Assembly: GCA_017381365.1 (NCBI GenBank)
Contig: JAFOCI010000056.1
Span: 1 to 64,000, forward strand
Reading direction: 5' to 3'
Length of the DNA: 64,000 nucleotides
Source of the DNA: Treponema sp.
GTDB lineage: Bacteria; Spirochaetota; Spirochaetia; Treponematales; Treponemataceae
This document shows, piece by piece, positions 1 to 8,121 of this stretch (the stretch's first letter is position 1; each line of letters begins with the position of its first letter). The notes beneath the pieces are model-generated. The model saw only the letters and a program-made list of their open reading frames with translations. It did no database searches and was not told the DNA's origin. A program made the translations under genes and the position numbers.

Positions 1-78
1 CTCATTACATTACGGAACAGCGTAAAAAGTCAAATCGATTGTTGAAACAATCTTCTTGACTTTTTATGGGAGATAAAA
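1..78 (+). promoter_or_regulatory. Hairpin leader element (copy 1) upstream of tpiA
   Basis: The segment ends in the tpiA ribosome-binding site (GGGAG, 68-72). It carries AAAAAGTCAA paired with TTGACTTTTT, enclosing GATTGTT/AACAATC with a short loop. Nearly the same sequence lies just upstream of the V-ATPase operon (16386-16460), including the GGGAG and ATG spacing. The left arm of its first hairpin is cut off by the window start. Conservation at two unrelated highly expressed loci suggests a 5' UTR or regulatory role; that role is inference. Confidence 0.6.
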
Positions 79-828
79 ATGGCACGTACACATTACATTG
101 CTGGTAACTGGAAAATGAACACATCTAAGGCAGAAGCTGTTGCTTTGGCTAAGGATCTTGTTGAACAGCTCAAAGGCAAAACAAACAAATATATGATTGG
201 TGTTCCTTTTGTATACCTTGACGCAGTAGCTCAGGTTGTAAAGGGTTCAAACATTATCCTGGCAGCTCAGGACTGTGCTGCTACAGACAACGGTGCTCAC
301 ACTGGTGAAGTATCAACAACAATGCTTAAGGATATCGGCTGTCAGTGTGTAATCCTTGGACACTCAGAACGCCGCCACGAAATCGGTGAATCTGATGAAT
401 TGATCAACAAAAAGGTTCGCAAGGCATTGAACGATGGTCTTGAAGTTGACCTTTGTATCGGTGAACTCCTTTCAGAACGTGAAGCTGGCGAACAGGAACA
501 GGTTTGTGCATTCCAGCTTTCTGCAGGTCTTGCAGGTGTAACAGAAGAACAGATGAAGAACGTAACAATTGCTTACGAACCAGTCTGGGCTATTGGTACA
601 GGTAAAACTGCAACTCCAGAAGATGCTCAGGCTATCCATAAGTTTATCCGTGGTTACATTGCTAAGCTTTACAACCAGAAGGTTGCTGATGAAGTAATCA
701 TCCAGTACGGTGGATCTATGAAGGCTTCAAACGCTCCAGAACTTCTGGCACAGCCAGATATCGACGGTGGTTTGATTGGCGGTGCTTCTCTGAAGGCTGA
801 CACATTCGTACCAATCTGCGTACTCTAA
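79..828 (+). CDS. tpiA: Triosephosphate isomerase
   Basis: Cytosolic glycolytic enzyme that interconverts dihydroxyacetone phosphate and glyceraldehyde 3-phosphate. The 249-residue length is standard for the family. Visible signatures are NWKMN with catalytic Lys12, GHSERR with catalytic His95, the AYEPVWAIGTGKT block with Glu167 and the mobile loop 6, and a C-terminal YGGS phosphate-binding region near residue 214. The start is fixed by GGGAG seven bases upstream and by the family-typical N-terminus. It stands alone here: the leader hairpin element lies upstream and the R1 repeat follows 24 bp after the stop. Codon use is strongly biased, as expected for high expression. Confidence 0.98.
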   Translation: MARTHYIAGNWKMNTSKAEAVALAKDLVEQLKGKTNKYMIGVPFVYLDAVAQVVKGSNIILAAQDCAATDNGAHTGEVSTTMLKDIGCQCVILGHSERRHEIGESDELINKKVRKALNDGLEVDLCIGELLSEREAGEQEQVCAFQLSAGLAGVTEEQMKNVTIAYEPVWAIGTGKTATPEDAQAIHKFIRGYIAKLYNQKVADEVIIQYGGSMKASNAPELLAQPDIDGGLIGGASLKADTFVPICVL

Positions 829-852
829 TAAGGTCGAATCAGAAATAGAAGA

Positions 853-1013
853 GGCTGTCCAATAAGTTTGCATTACGGTGGTTGAGTTTATCGAAACCAC
901 CACATTTAGTGTAGCAGTCATTTCGACGAGTGGTTCCTGAGCCCTTCGACAGACTCAGGAACCACCTGTTGAAGGGCTCAATGAGCGCTACACTCATTAC
1001 TTTTGGGACAGCC
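853..1013 (+). repeat. R element copy 1 (long form, 161 bp)
   Basis: Non-coding palindromic element. It opens GGCTGTCCAATAAGTTTGC and ends TTTTGGGACAGCC, so its ends are inverted repeats. Inside are GGTGGTT/AACCACC, AGTGTAGC/GCTACACT and an extra inner hairpin, TGGTTCCTGAG/CTCAGGAACCA, around CCCTTCGACAG. This extra hairpin distinguishes the long form (R1, R3) from the short form (R2, R5). The right end is followed by a T tract, so the element may also end tpiA transcripts. No transposase is encoded. Confidence 0.85.
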
Positions 1014-1202
1014 CTTTTTTTATTCGGCGGAGGATTGAATACCCCGGCCTTCAAATCGTATAAGTAGTATGAAATCCGACTGCCATATCTTATGAGAACG
1101 AACGTTACTCCCATGTTTGTGTCGGTGTCCGTCCATTCTGGTTTTTCTAGTTTATTCGTGGGGCGCATTAAGGGGTGGTGTTCATTCCCTGTAAAAAAAT
1201 CA

Positions 1203-1231
1203 TTTACATTTTGCATTACCTACATTAAAAT
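1203..1231 (+). promoter_or_regulatory. Promoter for malQ
   Basis: TTTACA (1203-1208), a 17-bp spacer and TAAAAT (1226-1231). The ATG at 1242 begins only 10 nt after the -10 box, and there is no Shine-Dalgarno sequence, so the mRNA should have a leader of only a few nucleotides. Confidence 0.6.
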
Positions 1232-1241
1232 CAAAATTATT

Positions 1242-2828
1242 ATGAATAGAAGCAGTGGTATTTTAATGCATCCGACATCTTTGCCGGGTTCAGCAGGTAT
1301 TGGTACGCTTGGCGAAGCGGCTTATGAATTTGTAGATTGGTTAGAATCAGCTCATCAGACATTGTGGCAGATTCTTCCTATTGGTCCAACTGGTTATGGT
1401 GATTCACCTTATGCATCATTTTCAACTTTTGCTGGTAATCCATTAATGATTGATCTTGACCGACTTGTTAAAAAAGGCTGGGCAGACAAGAATGATGTTG
1501 TTCCTGCAGATTACATAAAATCTGAAGGCAGTGTTGAGTATGGTTCTGTTGTCTGGTGGAAAATGCCGGTTCTTTTTAAATGTGCTGCATATTTTCTTAA
1601 AAATGCAAATCAGAATGACCGTGTTGCTTATGAAGCATTTAAGAATGACAATGCTGCATGGCTTGATAACTATGCAAACTTTACAAGCATCAAACAGTAT
1701 TATGATGCAGAAGCAGAAAAGCAGGGTGTAAGCGGTGTTGCACAGATGTGGAATGCATTCTGGCCAAAAGATCTTGCAAAATGCAATGCTAAGGCTGTTT
1801 CTAAGTGGAATGCCGAACATACAGAAAATATCGAACAGATTAAGACAATTCAGTTCTTCTTTGCTGAACAGTGGTTCAGTGTAAAAGATTATGCAAACAA
1901 AAAGGGAATTTCTCTTATTGGTGATATTCCTATTTTCGTTGCCGCTGATTCTGCTGATGTATGGGCAAATCAGAAGTTCTTCCAGCTTGATGAAAATGGA
2001 ACTCCTAAAAAAGTTGCCGGTGTTCCACCTGATTATTTCTCTGCAACTGGTCAGCTTTGGGGAAATCCTCTTTATGACTGGGATGCAATGAAAAAAGACC
2101 ATTATTCCTGGTGGGTAAAACGAACAGAGCGCATGACAAAACTTGTTGATGTTGTTCGTATTGACCATTTCCGTGGATTTGAAGCTTACTGGTCAATTCC
2201 TTATGGTGATCCAACTGCTGTTAACGGTGAATGGGTTCCAGGTCCGAATATTGATCTCTTTAATGCAATTAAAAAAGCTTTGGGAGCTCTTCCTATTATT
2301 GCGGAAGATCTTGGTGTTATTACAGATGGTGTTAAAAAACTTCGCGATGATGCTGGTTTCCCAGGTATGAAGGTTCTTCAGTTTGCATTTGATCCTAACG
2401 AAGCTGGAAAAGATGGTATGGTAAATGCCTTCCTTCCACACATGTATCCTCAGAATTCTGTTGTTTATACAGGTACTCACGATAATGATACAATGCAGGG
2501 ATGGCTTGATGCTGCTGATGATTCAGCTGTTAAACTGGCTGCAGAATACGCATATGGCCGCAAGGTTGAAGCTTCTGAAGCTCGGGATCTTTCTAATAAG
2601 GGAGAACTTTGCAAGGCTCTTATCAGGACCGCTATTGCTTCTACAGCAGATTATGCAGTTATTCCAATGCAGGATGTTCTTGGTCTTGGTGCAGAAACAC
2701 GTATGAATACTCCAAATACAACAGGCTCTAACTGGGCTTGGCGTATGCCTGCAGGTTCATTGACAAAAGAAAAGGCAGAGTGGCTTGCTTTTGTTTCTGA
2801 TTTGTACGGAAGAAACATTAAGAAATAG
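1242..2828 (+). CDS. malQ: 4-alpha-glucanotransferase (amylomaltase, GH77)
   Basis: Transfers 1,4-alpha-glucan segments between maltodextrins in the cytosol, freeing glucose and long dextrins. The 528-residue protein shows the GH77 pattern: HPTSLPG near the start, then GPTGYGDSPY, the nucleophile region VRIDHFRG (Asp308), AEDLG (acid/base Glu355) and THDND (Asp414). The open frame extends upstream to 1092. I start at 1242 because the GH77 N-terminus (SSGILMHPTSLPG) begins there and a good promoter lies inside the longer version. The maltodextrin-type ABC importer follows, which supports a shared role in alpha-glucan use. A strong terminator ends the gene. Confidence 0.95.
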   Translation: MNRSSGILMHPTSLPGSAGIGTLGEAAYEFVDWLESAHQTLWQILPIGPTGYGDSPYASFSTFAGNPLMIDLDRLVKKGWADKNDVVPADYIKSEGSVEYGSVVWWKMPVLFKCAAYFLKNANQNDRVAYEAFKNDNAAWLDNYANFTSIKQYYDAEAEKQGVSGVAQMWNAFWPKDLAKCNAKAVSKWNAEHTENIEQIKTIQFFFAEQWFSVKDYANKKGISLIGDIPIFVAADSADVWANQKFFQLDENGTPKKVAGVPPDYFSATGQLWGNPLYDWDAMKKDHYSWWVKRTERMTKLVDVVRIDHFRGFEAYWSIPYGDPTAVNGEWVPGPNIDLFNAIKKALGALPIIAEDLGVITDGVKKLRDDAGFPGMKVLQFAFDPNEAGKDGMVNAFLPHMYPQNSVVYTGTHDNDTMQGWLDAADDSAVKLAAEYAYGRKVEASEARDLSNKGELCKALIRTAIASTADYAVIPMQDVLGLGAETRMNTPNTTGSNWAWRMPAGSLTKEKAEWLAFVSDLYGRNIKK

Positions 2829-2853
2829 TACAATTTTCTTCAGATTAGAAAAA

Positions 2854-2889
2854 GGGGACTGATTTTAATACATCAGTTCCCTTTTTTTT
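2854..2889 (+). terminator. Intrinsic terminator after malQ
   Basis: GGGGACTGAT pairs with ATCAGTTCCC (one G-U pair) around an 8-nt loop and runs into eight T residues. Confidence 0.9.
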
Positions 2890-2917
2890 GACAAATAAAA
2901 GAAAGTGAGATTATAGT
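2888..2917 (+). promoter_or_regulatory. Promoter for the first solute-binding lipoprotein
   Basis: Consensus TTGACA (2888-2893), an 18-bp spacer and TATAGT (2912-2917). The -35 box overlaps the T tract of the preceding terminator. The expected leader before the ATG at 2989 is about 65 nt and holds the GGAGG ribosome-binding site. Confidence 0.7.
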
Positions 2918-2988
2918 AATAAAGATAAAGACTTTGAAACATCGCAATTTTAGCATATTTGAAAGTTTATTTTTTCAACGGAGGAAAT

Positions 2989-4251
2989 ATGAAAAAGATA
3001 TTATTGTTGTTTTTTATTGTGTGTGCAGTAACTGGTTGTAAGAAGAAACAGGTGGATTTAGGTGCTGGCTTTAATACTGTGAATCTTCAGTTGCATTATT
3101 ATAAGCAGGAAAATCAGGAAGGCCTTAAAAATGTTATTGATGCATTTGAACGGGCTAATCCTGATATTAAAATTGAATTGCATTGTGATCCAAATGGTGA
3201 TGATTCGTTAATGTCTTCAAGAGCAGATGTTGGTACTCTTCCAGATATTCTTCAAATGCAGTCTTATTCCCGTATAAAAGAATATGCTTCTCGCGGTCTT
3301 ATTGTTGATATTACCAGGGAAGCTATTATGACAAAGGTTTTGCCAAGCGCTTTACCAGCTGTTTCATGGAATGGAAAGCAGTATGCACTTCCAATGGATT
3401 TTGCTGGTATTGGTATTATTTATAATAAAGATATATTCTCTAAACTCCATATTGCTCCTCCAGAAACTTTTGAAGAGTTGAAAGAGGTTTGTAAAGTGTT
3501 ACAGGATAATGGTATTGATCCGTTTGCAGCCCTGTTAAAAGAAAACTGGTCAATGGGACATTTTATTACAATGATTCACACGGCGTTGATGAAAGAACGT
3601 AATATAGATCCAGAAAGATTTATAACAGATATGAATGCATCAAAAACTTCTTATGGAATCATAGATACTGACAGACTTTTTGAAGTTCTGGATTTTTATA
3701 GAGAAAACCTTAGTCCAAACGGAGCTAATATGGGCGGAGCAGAACAGCAGCAGGCATTTGCAAGCGGTAAAGCTGCCATGATGGTGCAGGGGCTTTGGGC
3801 TTATGTTGATGCTATGAAACTGAATCCTAATCTTAACGCCGGTTTTATTCCTTTCCCAATATATAATGATTCAAAAATGAATGTATTTTATGCGGATGTA
3901 GATTCTGCTTTTTCGGTTTCATCCCAGTCTTCAAAAGAAAAGTACGCAGCTGCAATGCGCTTTATGGACTGGCTTGCTTCAACAGAAGGTGAACAGGTAT
4001 GGATTCAAGAGTATAAGTTGATTTCTCCTTTTAAAGGAATTGATGTTTCTTTTTTTGGAGGTCCTTATGTAGATCTTATGAATTCTGTTGAGAAAAAAGG
4101 AGCATCTTCATGGTTGTTCTCTCAGTATCCTACTGAAGTTTTTGATAATGCATGTAAATCTGGAGCACAAGGATATATGCTGAAAACAAAAACAGCAGAA
4201 GAAGTATTAAAAATGATTGATATGCAGTGGATTTCGTCTGTAAAAAAATAA
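2989..4251 (+). CDS. ABC transporter sugar-binding lipoprotein (family 1), copy 1
   Basis: Extracytoplasmic solute-binding protein that should deliver a sugar or maltodextrin to the permease pair at 5755-8114. The first 17 residues form a lipoprotein signal (hydrophobic stretch, then AVTGC with Cys17 as lipid site). The body has the family-1 features: an N-terminal beta strand and helix with a QEG segment, LPDILQM, the SWNGKQYALPMDFAGIGIIYNK hinge region (in part) and an aromatic C-terminal lobe. A longer frame starts at 2959, but GGAGG just before 2989 and the signal peptide decide the start. By eye it is about two-thirds identical to the next gene, so this is a tandem duplication. The ligand is not determinable from sequence; malQ next door suggests alpha-glucans. 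Confidence 0.88.
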   Translation: MKKILLLFFIVCAVTGCKKKQVDLGAGFNTVNLQLHYYKQENQEGLKNVIDAFERANPDIKIELHCDPNGDDSLMSSRADVGTLPDILQMQSYSRIKEYASRGLIVDITREAIMTKVLPSALPAVSWNGKQYALPMDFAGIGIIYNKDIFSKLHIAPPETFEELKEVCKVLQDNGIDPFAALLKENWSMGHFITMIHTALMKERNIDPERFITDMNASKTSYGIIDTDRLFEVLDFYRENLSPNGANMGGAEQQQAFASGKAAMMVQGLWAYVDAMKLNPNLNAGFIPFPIYNDSKMNVFYADVDSAFSVSSQSSKEKYAAAMRFMDWLASTEGEQVWIQEYKLISPFKGIDVSFFGGPYVDLMNSVEKKGASSWLFSQYPTEVFDNACKSGAQGYMLKTKTAEEVLKMIDMQWISSVKK

Positions 4252-4254
4252 ATT

Positions 4255-4283
4255 TTGACAAAATTTTAATACTGTAAGATAAT
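4255..4283 (+). promoter_or_regulatory. Promoter for the second solute-binding lipoprotein
   Basis: TTGACA (4255-4260), a 17-bp spacer and GATAAT (4278-4283), beginning 4 bases after the first binding-protein stop. It gives the second copy its own strong promoter. Confidence 0.75.
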
Positions 4284-4313
4284 TATTAATAGTTTTTTCT
4301 TAGGGAGGAAAAG

Positions 4314-5588
4314 ATGAAAAAGATTTTAACAGCAGTAGTTGCAGTTGTGATGGCAGCTACAACATTTACAGGTTGCCAGAAAAAATCAGCAGTAGCTGCT
4401 GATGGCAAGGGAACTATTAAACTTGAAATGTATTATTACAAACAGGAAAATCAGGAAGGTCTTAAGAATATTGTAAAGGCTTTTGAAAAAGCAAATCCTG
4501 GTGTAACAATCGACATGCTTATCATTCCAAATGATGCTGACTCAGCTATGTCCGCTCGTGCGGCACAAGGTGACTTGCCAGATATTCTTCAGATGCAGGC
4601 ATATTCTCGTATTAAGGAATACGCTTCAAAAGGTTTTCTTTTGGATCTTTCAAAAGAAGAGGCTATGAACCGTGTATTGCCAAGTTCATTGCCAGCTGTA
4701 TCATGGAACGGAAAACAGTATGCTGTTCCAATGGATTATGCCGGAATTGGTATCATCTATAATAAAGATATTTTTGAAAAATGTGGAATTCAGCCTCCAG
4801 CAACATATCGTGAACTTCAGAATGTATGTCGCGTTCTTAAACAGAATGACATTGTTCCATTTGCAGCACTTCTTAAAGAAAACTGGTCTGTAGGACATTT
4901 TATTACAATGATTCATACTGCACTTCTTAGAGAAAAGAAAATTGATGCAGAAAAATTTGTTGGAACAATGAATACAGGTAAGTCTACTTACGGTGTAATT
5001 GATACTGCAAAACTTTTTGGTGTTCTTGATTTTTATCGCGAAAATATGAATTCAAACGCAGCAGAAATGGGCGGCGGTGAACAGCAGCAGTCATTTGCAA
5101 AGGGTGAATCAGCAATGATGGTTCAGGGACTTTGGGCTTATGTAGATGCAATGAAATTGAATCCAAAGCTTAACGCAGGATTTATTCCATTCCCTGTTTA
5201 CAACGATGCTAGCATGAATACATTCTACTCAGATGTTGACTCTACATTCGGTGTTTCTTCTCAGTCTTCAAAAGAAAAGCAGGAAATGGCTGTTAAGTTT
5301 GTAAACTGGCTTACTTCTGCTGAAGGACAGAAACTCTGGATGTCTGAATATAAACTTATTCCACCATTCAAAGGTGTTGATGTATCTGCATTCGGTGGTC
5401 CATATGTTGATCTTATGAAATCTGTAGAAGATAAAGGTTCTTCTCCTTGGGCATTCTCACAGTATCCAACAGATGTATTTGAAGATGCTTGTAAGAACGG
5501 TGCTCAGCAGTACATGTTCCAGAGAAAGTCAGCTGATGAAGTTATCAAAGGTATTGATGCTCAGTGGGCTGCTTCTGTAAGTAAATAA
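4314..5588 (+). CDS. ABC transporter sugar-binding lipoprotein (family 1), copy 2
   Basis: Paralogue of the preceding gene, 424 residues, with lipobox TFTGC (Cys21) after a hydrophobic signal. Long blocks are shared with copy 1, including YKQENQEGLKN, KEYAS.G, KENWS.GHFITMIHTAL, MMVQGLWAYVDAMKLNP and GGPYVDLM. Codon use is more biased here (more C-ending codons), consistent with higher expression, and AGGGAGG precedes the ATG. Differences cluster in the N-lobe (HCDPNGDD in copy 1 against MLIIPNDAD here) and at the C-terminus, so the two may bind different saccharides or serve different conditions. Repeat R2 lies between this gene and the permeases. Confidence 0.9.
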   Translation: MKKILTAVVAVVMAATTFTGCQKKSAVAADGKGTIKLEMYYYKQENQEGLKNIVKAFEKANPGVTIDMLIIPNDADSAMSARAAQGDLPDILQMQAYSRIKEYASKGFLLDLSKEEAMNRVLPSSLPAVSWNGKQYAVPMDYAGIGIIYNKDIFEKCGIQPPATYRELQNVCRVLKQNDIVPFAALLKENWSVGHFITMIHTALLREKKIDAEKFVGTMNTGKSTYGVIDTAKLFGVLDFYRENMNSNAAEMGGGEQQQSFAKGESAMMVQGLWAYVDAMKLNPKLNAGFIPFPVYNDASMNTFYSDVDSTFGVSSQSSKEKQEMAVKFVNWLTSAEGQKLWMSEYKLIPPFKGVDVSAFGGPYVDLMKSVEDKGSSPWAFSQYPTDVFEDACKNGAQQYMFQRKSADEVIKGIDAQWAASVSK

Positions 5589-5605
5589 TATTGATTGATT
5601 AAATA

Positions 5606-5724
5606 GGGGCTGTCCCAAAAGTAATGAGTGTAGCGCTCATTGAGCTCGTCGAAATGACTGCTACACTAAATGTGGTGGTTTCGATAAACTCAACCACCGT
5701 AATGCAAACTTATTGGACAGCCCC
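5606..5724 (-). repeat. R element copy 2 (short form, 119 bp, inverted)
   Basis: Runs from GGGGCTGTCCCAAAAGTAAT to TTGGACAGCCCC and is inverted relative to R1. It lacks the extra inner hairpin. The flanks are TA on the left and TA on the right, which extends the palindrome to AATAGGGGC/GCCCCTATT. It is followed by a run of T, so it could attenuate transcription between the binding protein and the permeases. Confidence 0.85.
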
Positions 5725-5754
5725 TATTTTTTTTCACGCAGAAGAGGTTTATGA

Positions 5755-7284
5755 ATGGTTGAAGCAAGCTCTAAAAAGGTTTTTTATTTTACTTCTTTTA
5801 TTTTGCCTTGTTTATTATTATATATAATCTTTTTTATAACACCATTTTTTAGAGGTATAGGAATTTCCATGACCAACTGGGATGGGCTTACTCCTAAAAC
5901 TCCGATTATTCTGAATAAAAAAGATTTTGAATCTAAGATTCTTTTCAATGAAAAGATAAATCAAAAGGATCGTCTTTTTTTGCAGGAAATATACAAATAT
6001 GATTCTGCAGATGATTCTTATAAGAGATTGAGTGTTGGTGGAAAAACACGTAGAAAACTTGAACGTATCGTTGGTAAGACTGGATATCAGCCGGAAAAAA
6101 ATAAATTTGTTGGTCTCCAGAATTACAAAAAAATTTTCACAGGAAAAATTGATAAGGATTTTTATCCGCATACAAATATAATTAAAAAGTTTACGAAAAC
6201 ATCGAGTCTTCCTGGTTTCTTCCCGGAAAAGACTTATAAAAAAGAAATTGTAAAAAATGCTTCAAAGAGAAAAATTGATATTTCTCTTATTCAGGGGGCA
6301 TACGAATATGATTCAAATAAAGGCAGATATGTTTTAAAACCAGAATTTGATGAATTTATTCTCTTCAATGAGCTATGGGATTTAATGGATTTAGAAGCTG
6401 GGGTATCAGAACCAGCTGTAGATTCCTTTATCCGGGAATTGAAGGATGTAACGTTAAGTTTTGATGAAACTTTAAGAGAACTGGTTATTGAACGCTTTAT
6501 AAAGATTAATAAAATTTCAGAAGAATCAAAGAATATCGTTTATAAGGTTTCTGATGAATTTGTAAAAATCTGTCACGTAAAAGAAAATCTGGCAGATGTA
6601 TGGGTTGTAAAAAGCAGAAACATGGGTGTTGTTGGTTTTACAATCTTTTTTGCAATTTTTTCAGTTATTGGTATAAATGTTCTTGCCTTTGGTCTTGCTC
6701 TGGCTCTTGATTCTGGAATTCATGCTCAGAAAATATTAAGAACTGTTTTTTTCTTACCAAACGTTCTTTCAATGATTATTGTAGCACTTATATGGTCTAT
6801 GCTTTTTGTTCAGTTATTACCAGCAGTAACTGATGTTGAAAAATGGCTTTCAGACCCAAATAAAACTCCGTGGCTTCTTGTTCTTGTAGCTGTGTGGCAG
6901 GGTTGTGGATATTACATGATTGTTTATCTTGCTGGACTTCAGAATATTTCTACTGATGTAATAGAGGCCGCAAAAATTGATGGTGCAACTGGCTGGCAGA
7001 GATTCAGATATATTACACTTCCGTTAATGATTCCGTCTTTAACAATTTCTTTGTTCCTTACAATTGCAAATGCATTAAAGAGTTTTGACTTGATTTATGC
7101 AATGATTGGTCAGACTGGTTATGCTACAGGAACTGTACCTTTTGTTATGGATATTTATTTTGATGCTTTCTCGCTGAAGGAGGCTGGTATGGCTACTGCA
7201 AAGGCAATGGTTTTGTTCTTTGCTATTGTTTGTATAACAGGTGTTCAGCTTTATGTAATGAAAAGAAAGGAGATTGAAGCATAA
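5755..7284 (+). CDS. ABC transporter permease, MalF-like, with a large inter-helix domain
   Basis: Inner-membrane permease subunit of the sugar importer, 509 residues. A first membrane helix (about 10-30) is followed by a long, lysine-rich hydrophilic segment (about 40-280), then the remaining helices from about 290. The EAA loop that docks the ATPase is clear: EAAKIDGATGWQRFRYITLP, near residues 403-422. The long insert sits where E. coli MalF has its P2 periplasmic domain, but I cannot see sequence similarity to P2. The start at 5755 follows GAAGAGG; an out-of-frame ATG at 5751 ends after three codons. It overlaps the next permease by one base. No ATP-binding subunit is present, so a shared MsmX/MalK-type ATPase elsewhere must serve it. 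Confidence 0.85.
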   Translation: MVEASSKKVFYFTSFILPCLLLYIIFFITPFFRGIGISMTNWDGLTPKTPIILNKKDFESKILFNEKINQKDRLFLQEIYKYDSADDSYKRLSVGGKTRRKLERIVGKTGYQPEKNKFVGLQNYKKIFTGKIDKDFYPHTNIIKKFTKTSSLPGFFPEKTYKKEIVKNASKRKIDISLIQGAYEYDSNKGRYVLKPEFDEFILFNELWDLMDLEAGVSEPAVDSFIRELKDVTLSFDETLRELVIERFIKINKISEESKNIVYKVSDEFVKICHVKENLADVWVVKSRNMGVVGFTIFFAIFSVIGINVLAFGLALALDSGIHAQKILRTVFFLPNVLSMIIVALIWSMLFVQLLPAVTDVEKWLSDPNKTPWLLVLVAVWQGCGYYMIVYLAGLQNISTDVIEAAKIDGATGWQRFRYITLPLMIPSLTISLFLTIANALKSFDLIYAMIGQTGYATGTVPFVMDIYFDAFSLKEAGMATAKAMVLFFAIVCITGVQLYVMKRKEIEA

Positions 7285-8114
7285 TGAATTTTTCAAATAA
7301 AAGTAATGAAAGCTCAAAAAAAGTTGTTTTAGGCGTTTCTTTAGTTGTGTTTGCTGTTTTCTTTATTTATCCGTTATTCTTTGTTGTTGTAAACTCATTC
7401 AGACCAAATGCAGATATCATCATAAAACCAACTGGGCTTCCGGTAAAAATGTTTTTAGGGAACTATGTGCAGGCATGGAAAGAAATGCAGTTTCCTCGTG
7501 TATTTCTGAATACTCTTATGGTAACGGTTTTAGGTACAGGTGGTATTATTATTACGTCTGCAATGTGCGCTTATGGACTTGTTCGTTCTGAGTGGAAAAT
7601 CGCTTCTGTTCTATATGCTTTTTTTGCATTTAGTCTTGTAATTCCGTTTCAGATCATTATGGTTCCAATTGGAGTTCTTGCAGCGGATTTGCATCTTATG
7701 AGCGTTCCTGGTCTTATTCCTATGTACTGGGGGTTGGGATGCCCAACAGCAATCTTTATGTTTCATGGATTTATAAAATCTGTTCCAAAGGAACTGGAAG
7801 AATCAGCGGCAATTGACGGCGCAGAGAAATTCTACATCTTTTTCAGAATTGTTTTGCCATTAATAAAAACGATTATTGCTACTGTTGCTGTAATTGATGC
7901 ATTGTGGATATGGAATGATTTTCTTTTGCCTTTGATTGTTGCAAAACAGGGAACAATTCAGCTTGCACAGATGCGTTTTAACGGTCAGTTCATGAAAGAT
8001 TATGGTCCAATGTGCGCTTCACTGACAATTTCTTCCATTCCAATTATAGCCTTTTACTTGGCTTTGCAGAAATACATAATAAAAGGTATTGCCGCCGGTG
8101 CTGTAAAAGGTTAA
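7284..8114 (+). CDS. ABC transporter permease, MalG-like
   Basis: Second permease of the importer, 276 residues with about six membrane helices. The EAA loop reads ELEESAAIDGAEKFYIFFRI, and IRPLVKT-like LPLIKT follows it. The C-terminal FIKDYGPM-like and YIIKGIAAGAVKG segments are typical of carbohydrate ABC permeases of the MalG/LacG group. Its ATG overlaps the TAA of the upstream permease by one base (TAATG), indicating translational coupling. The operon ends here, followed by a block of R repeats and no ATPase gene. Confidence 0.9.
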   Translation: MNFSNKSNESSKKVVLGVSLVVFAVFFIYPLFFVVVNSFRPNADIIIKPTGLPVKMFLGNYVQAWKEMQFPRVFLNTLMVTVLGTGGIIITSAMCAYGLVRSEWKIASVLYAFFAFSLVIPFQIIMVPIGVLAADLHLMSVPGLIPMYWGLGCPTAIFMFHGFIKSVPKELEESAAIDGAEKFYIFFRIVLPLIKTIIATVAVIDALWIWNDFLLPLIVAKQGTIQLAQMRFNGQFMKDYGPMCASLTISSIPIIAFYLALQKYIIKGIAAGAVKG

Positions 8115-8121
8115 AAATCGT

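Noticed and set aside
1443-2168. Long open frame on the minus strand inside malQ
   Set aside because: It is antisense to a clear GH77 enzyme, has no ribosome-binding site and an unlikely Cys/Ile/Phe-rich composition. Similar antisense frames inside pnp, atpA and thrA were rejected for the same reason.
5606-5724. Target-site duplications flanking R elements
   Set aside because: Only copy 2 shows a TA on both sides, which also extends its palindrome. The other copies have no matching flanks, so no duplication length can be claimed.
5624-5827. Short peptides encoded within R elements (for example SINSTTVMQTYW)
   Set aside because: The same translation recurs wherever the repeat occurs, in varying frames and orientations, with no ribosome-binding site. 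The palindromic DNA is the conserved feature.
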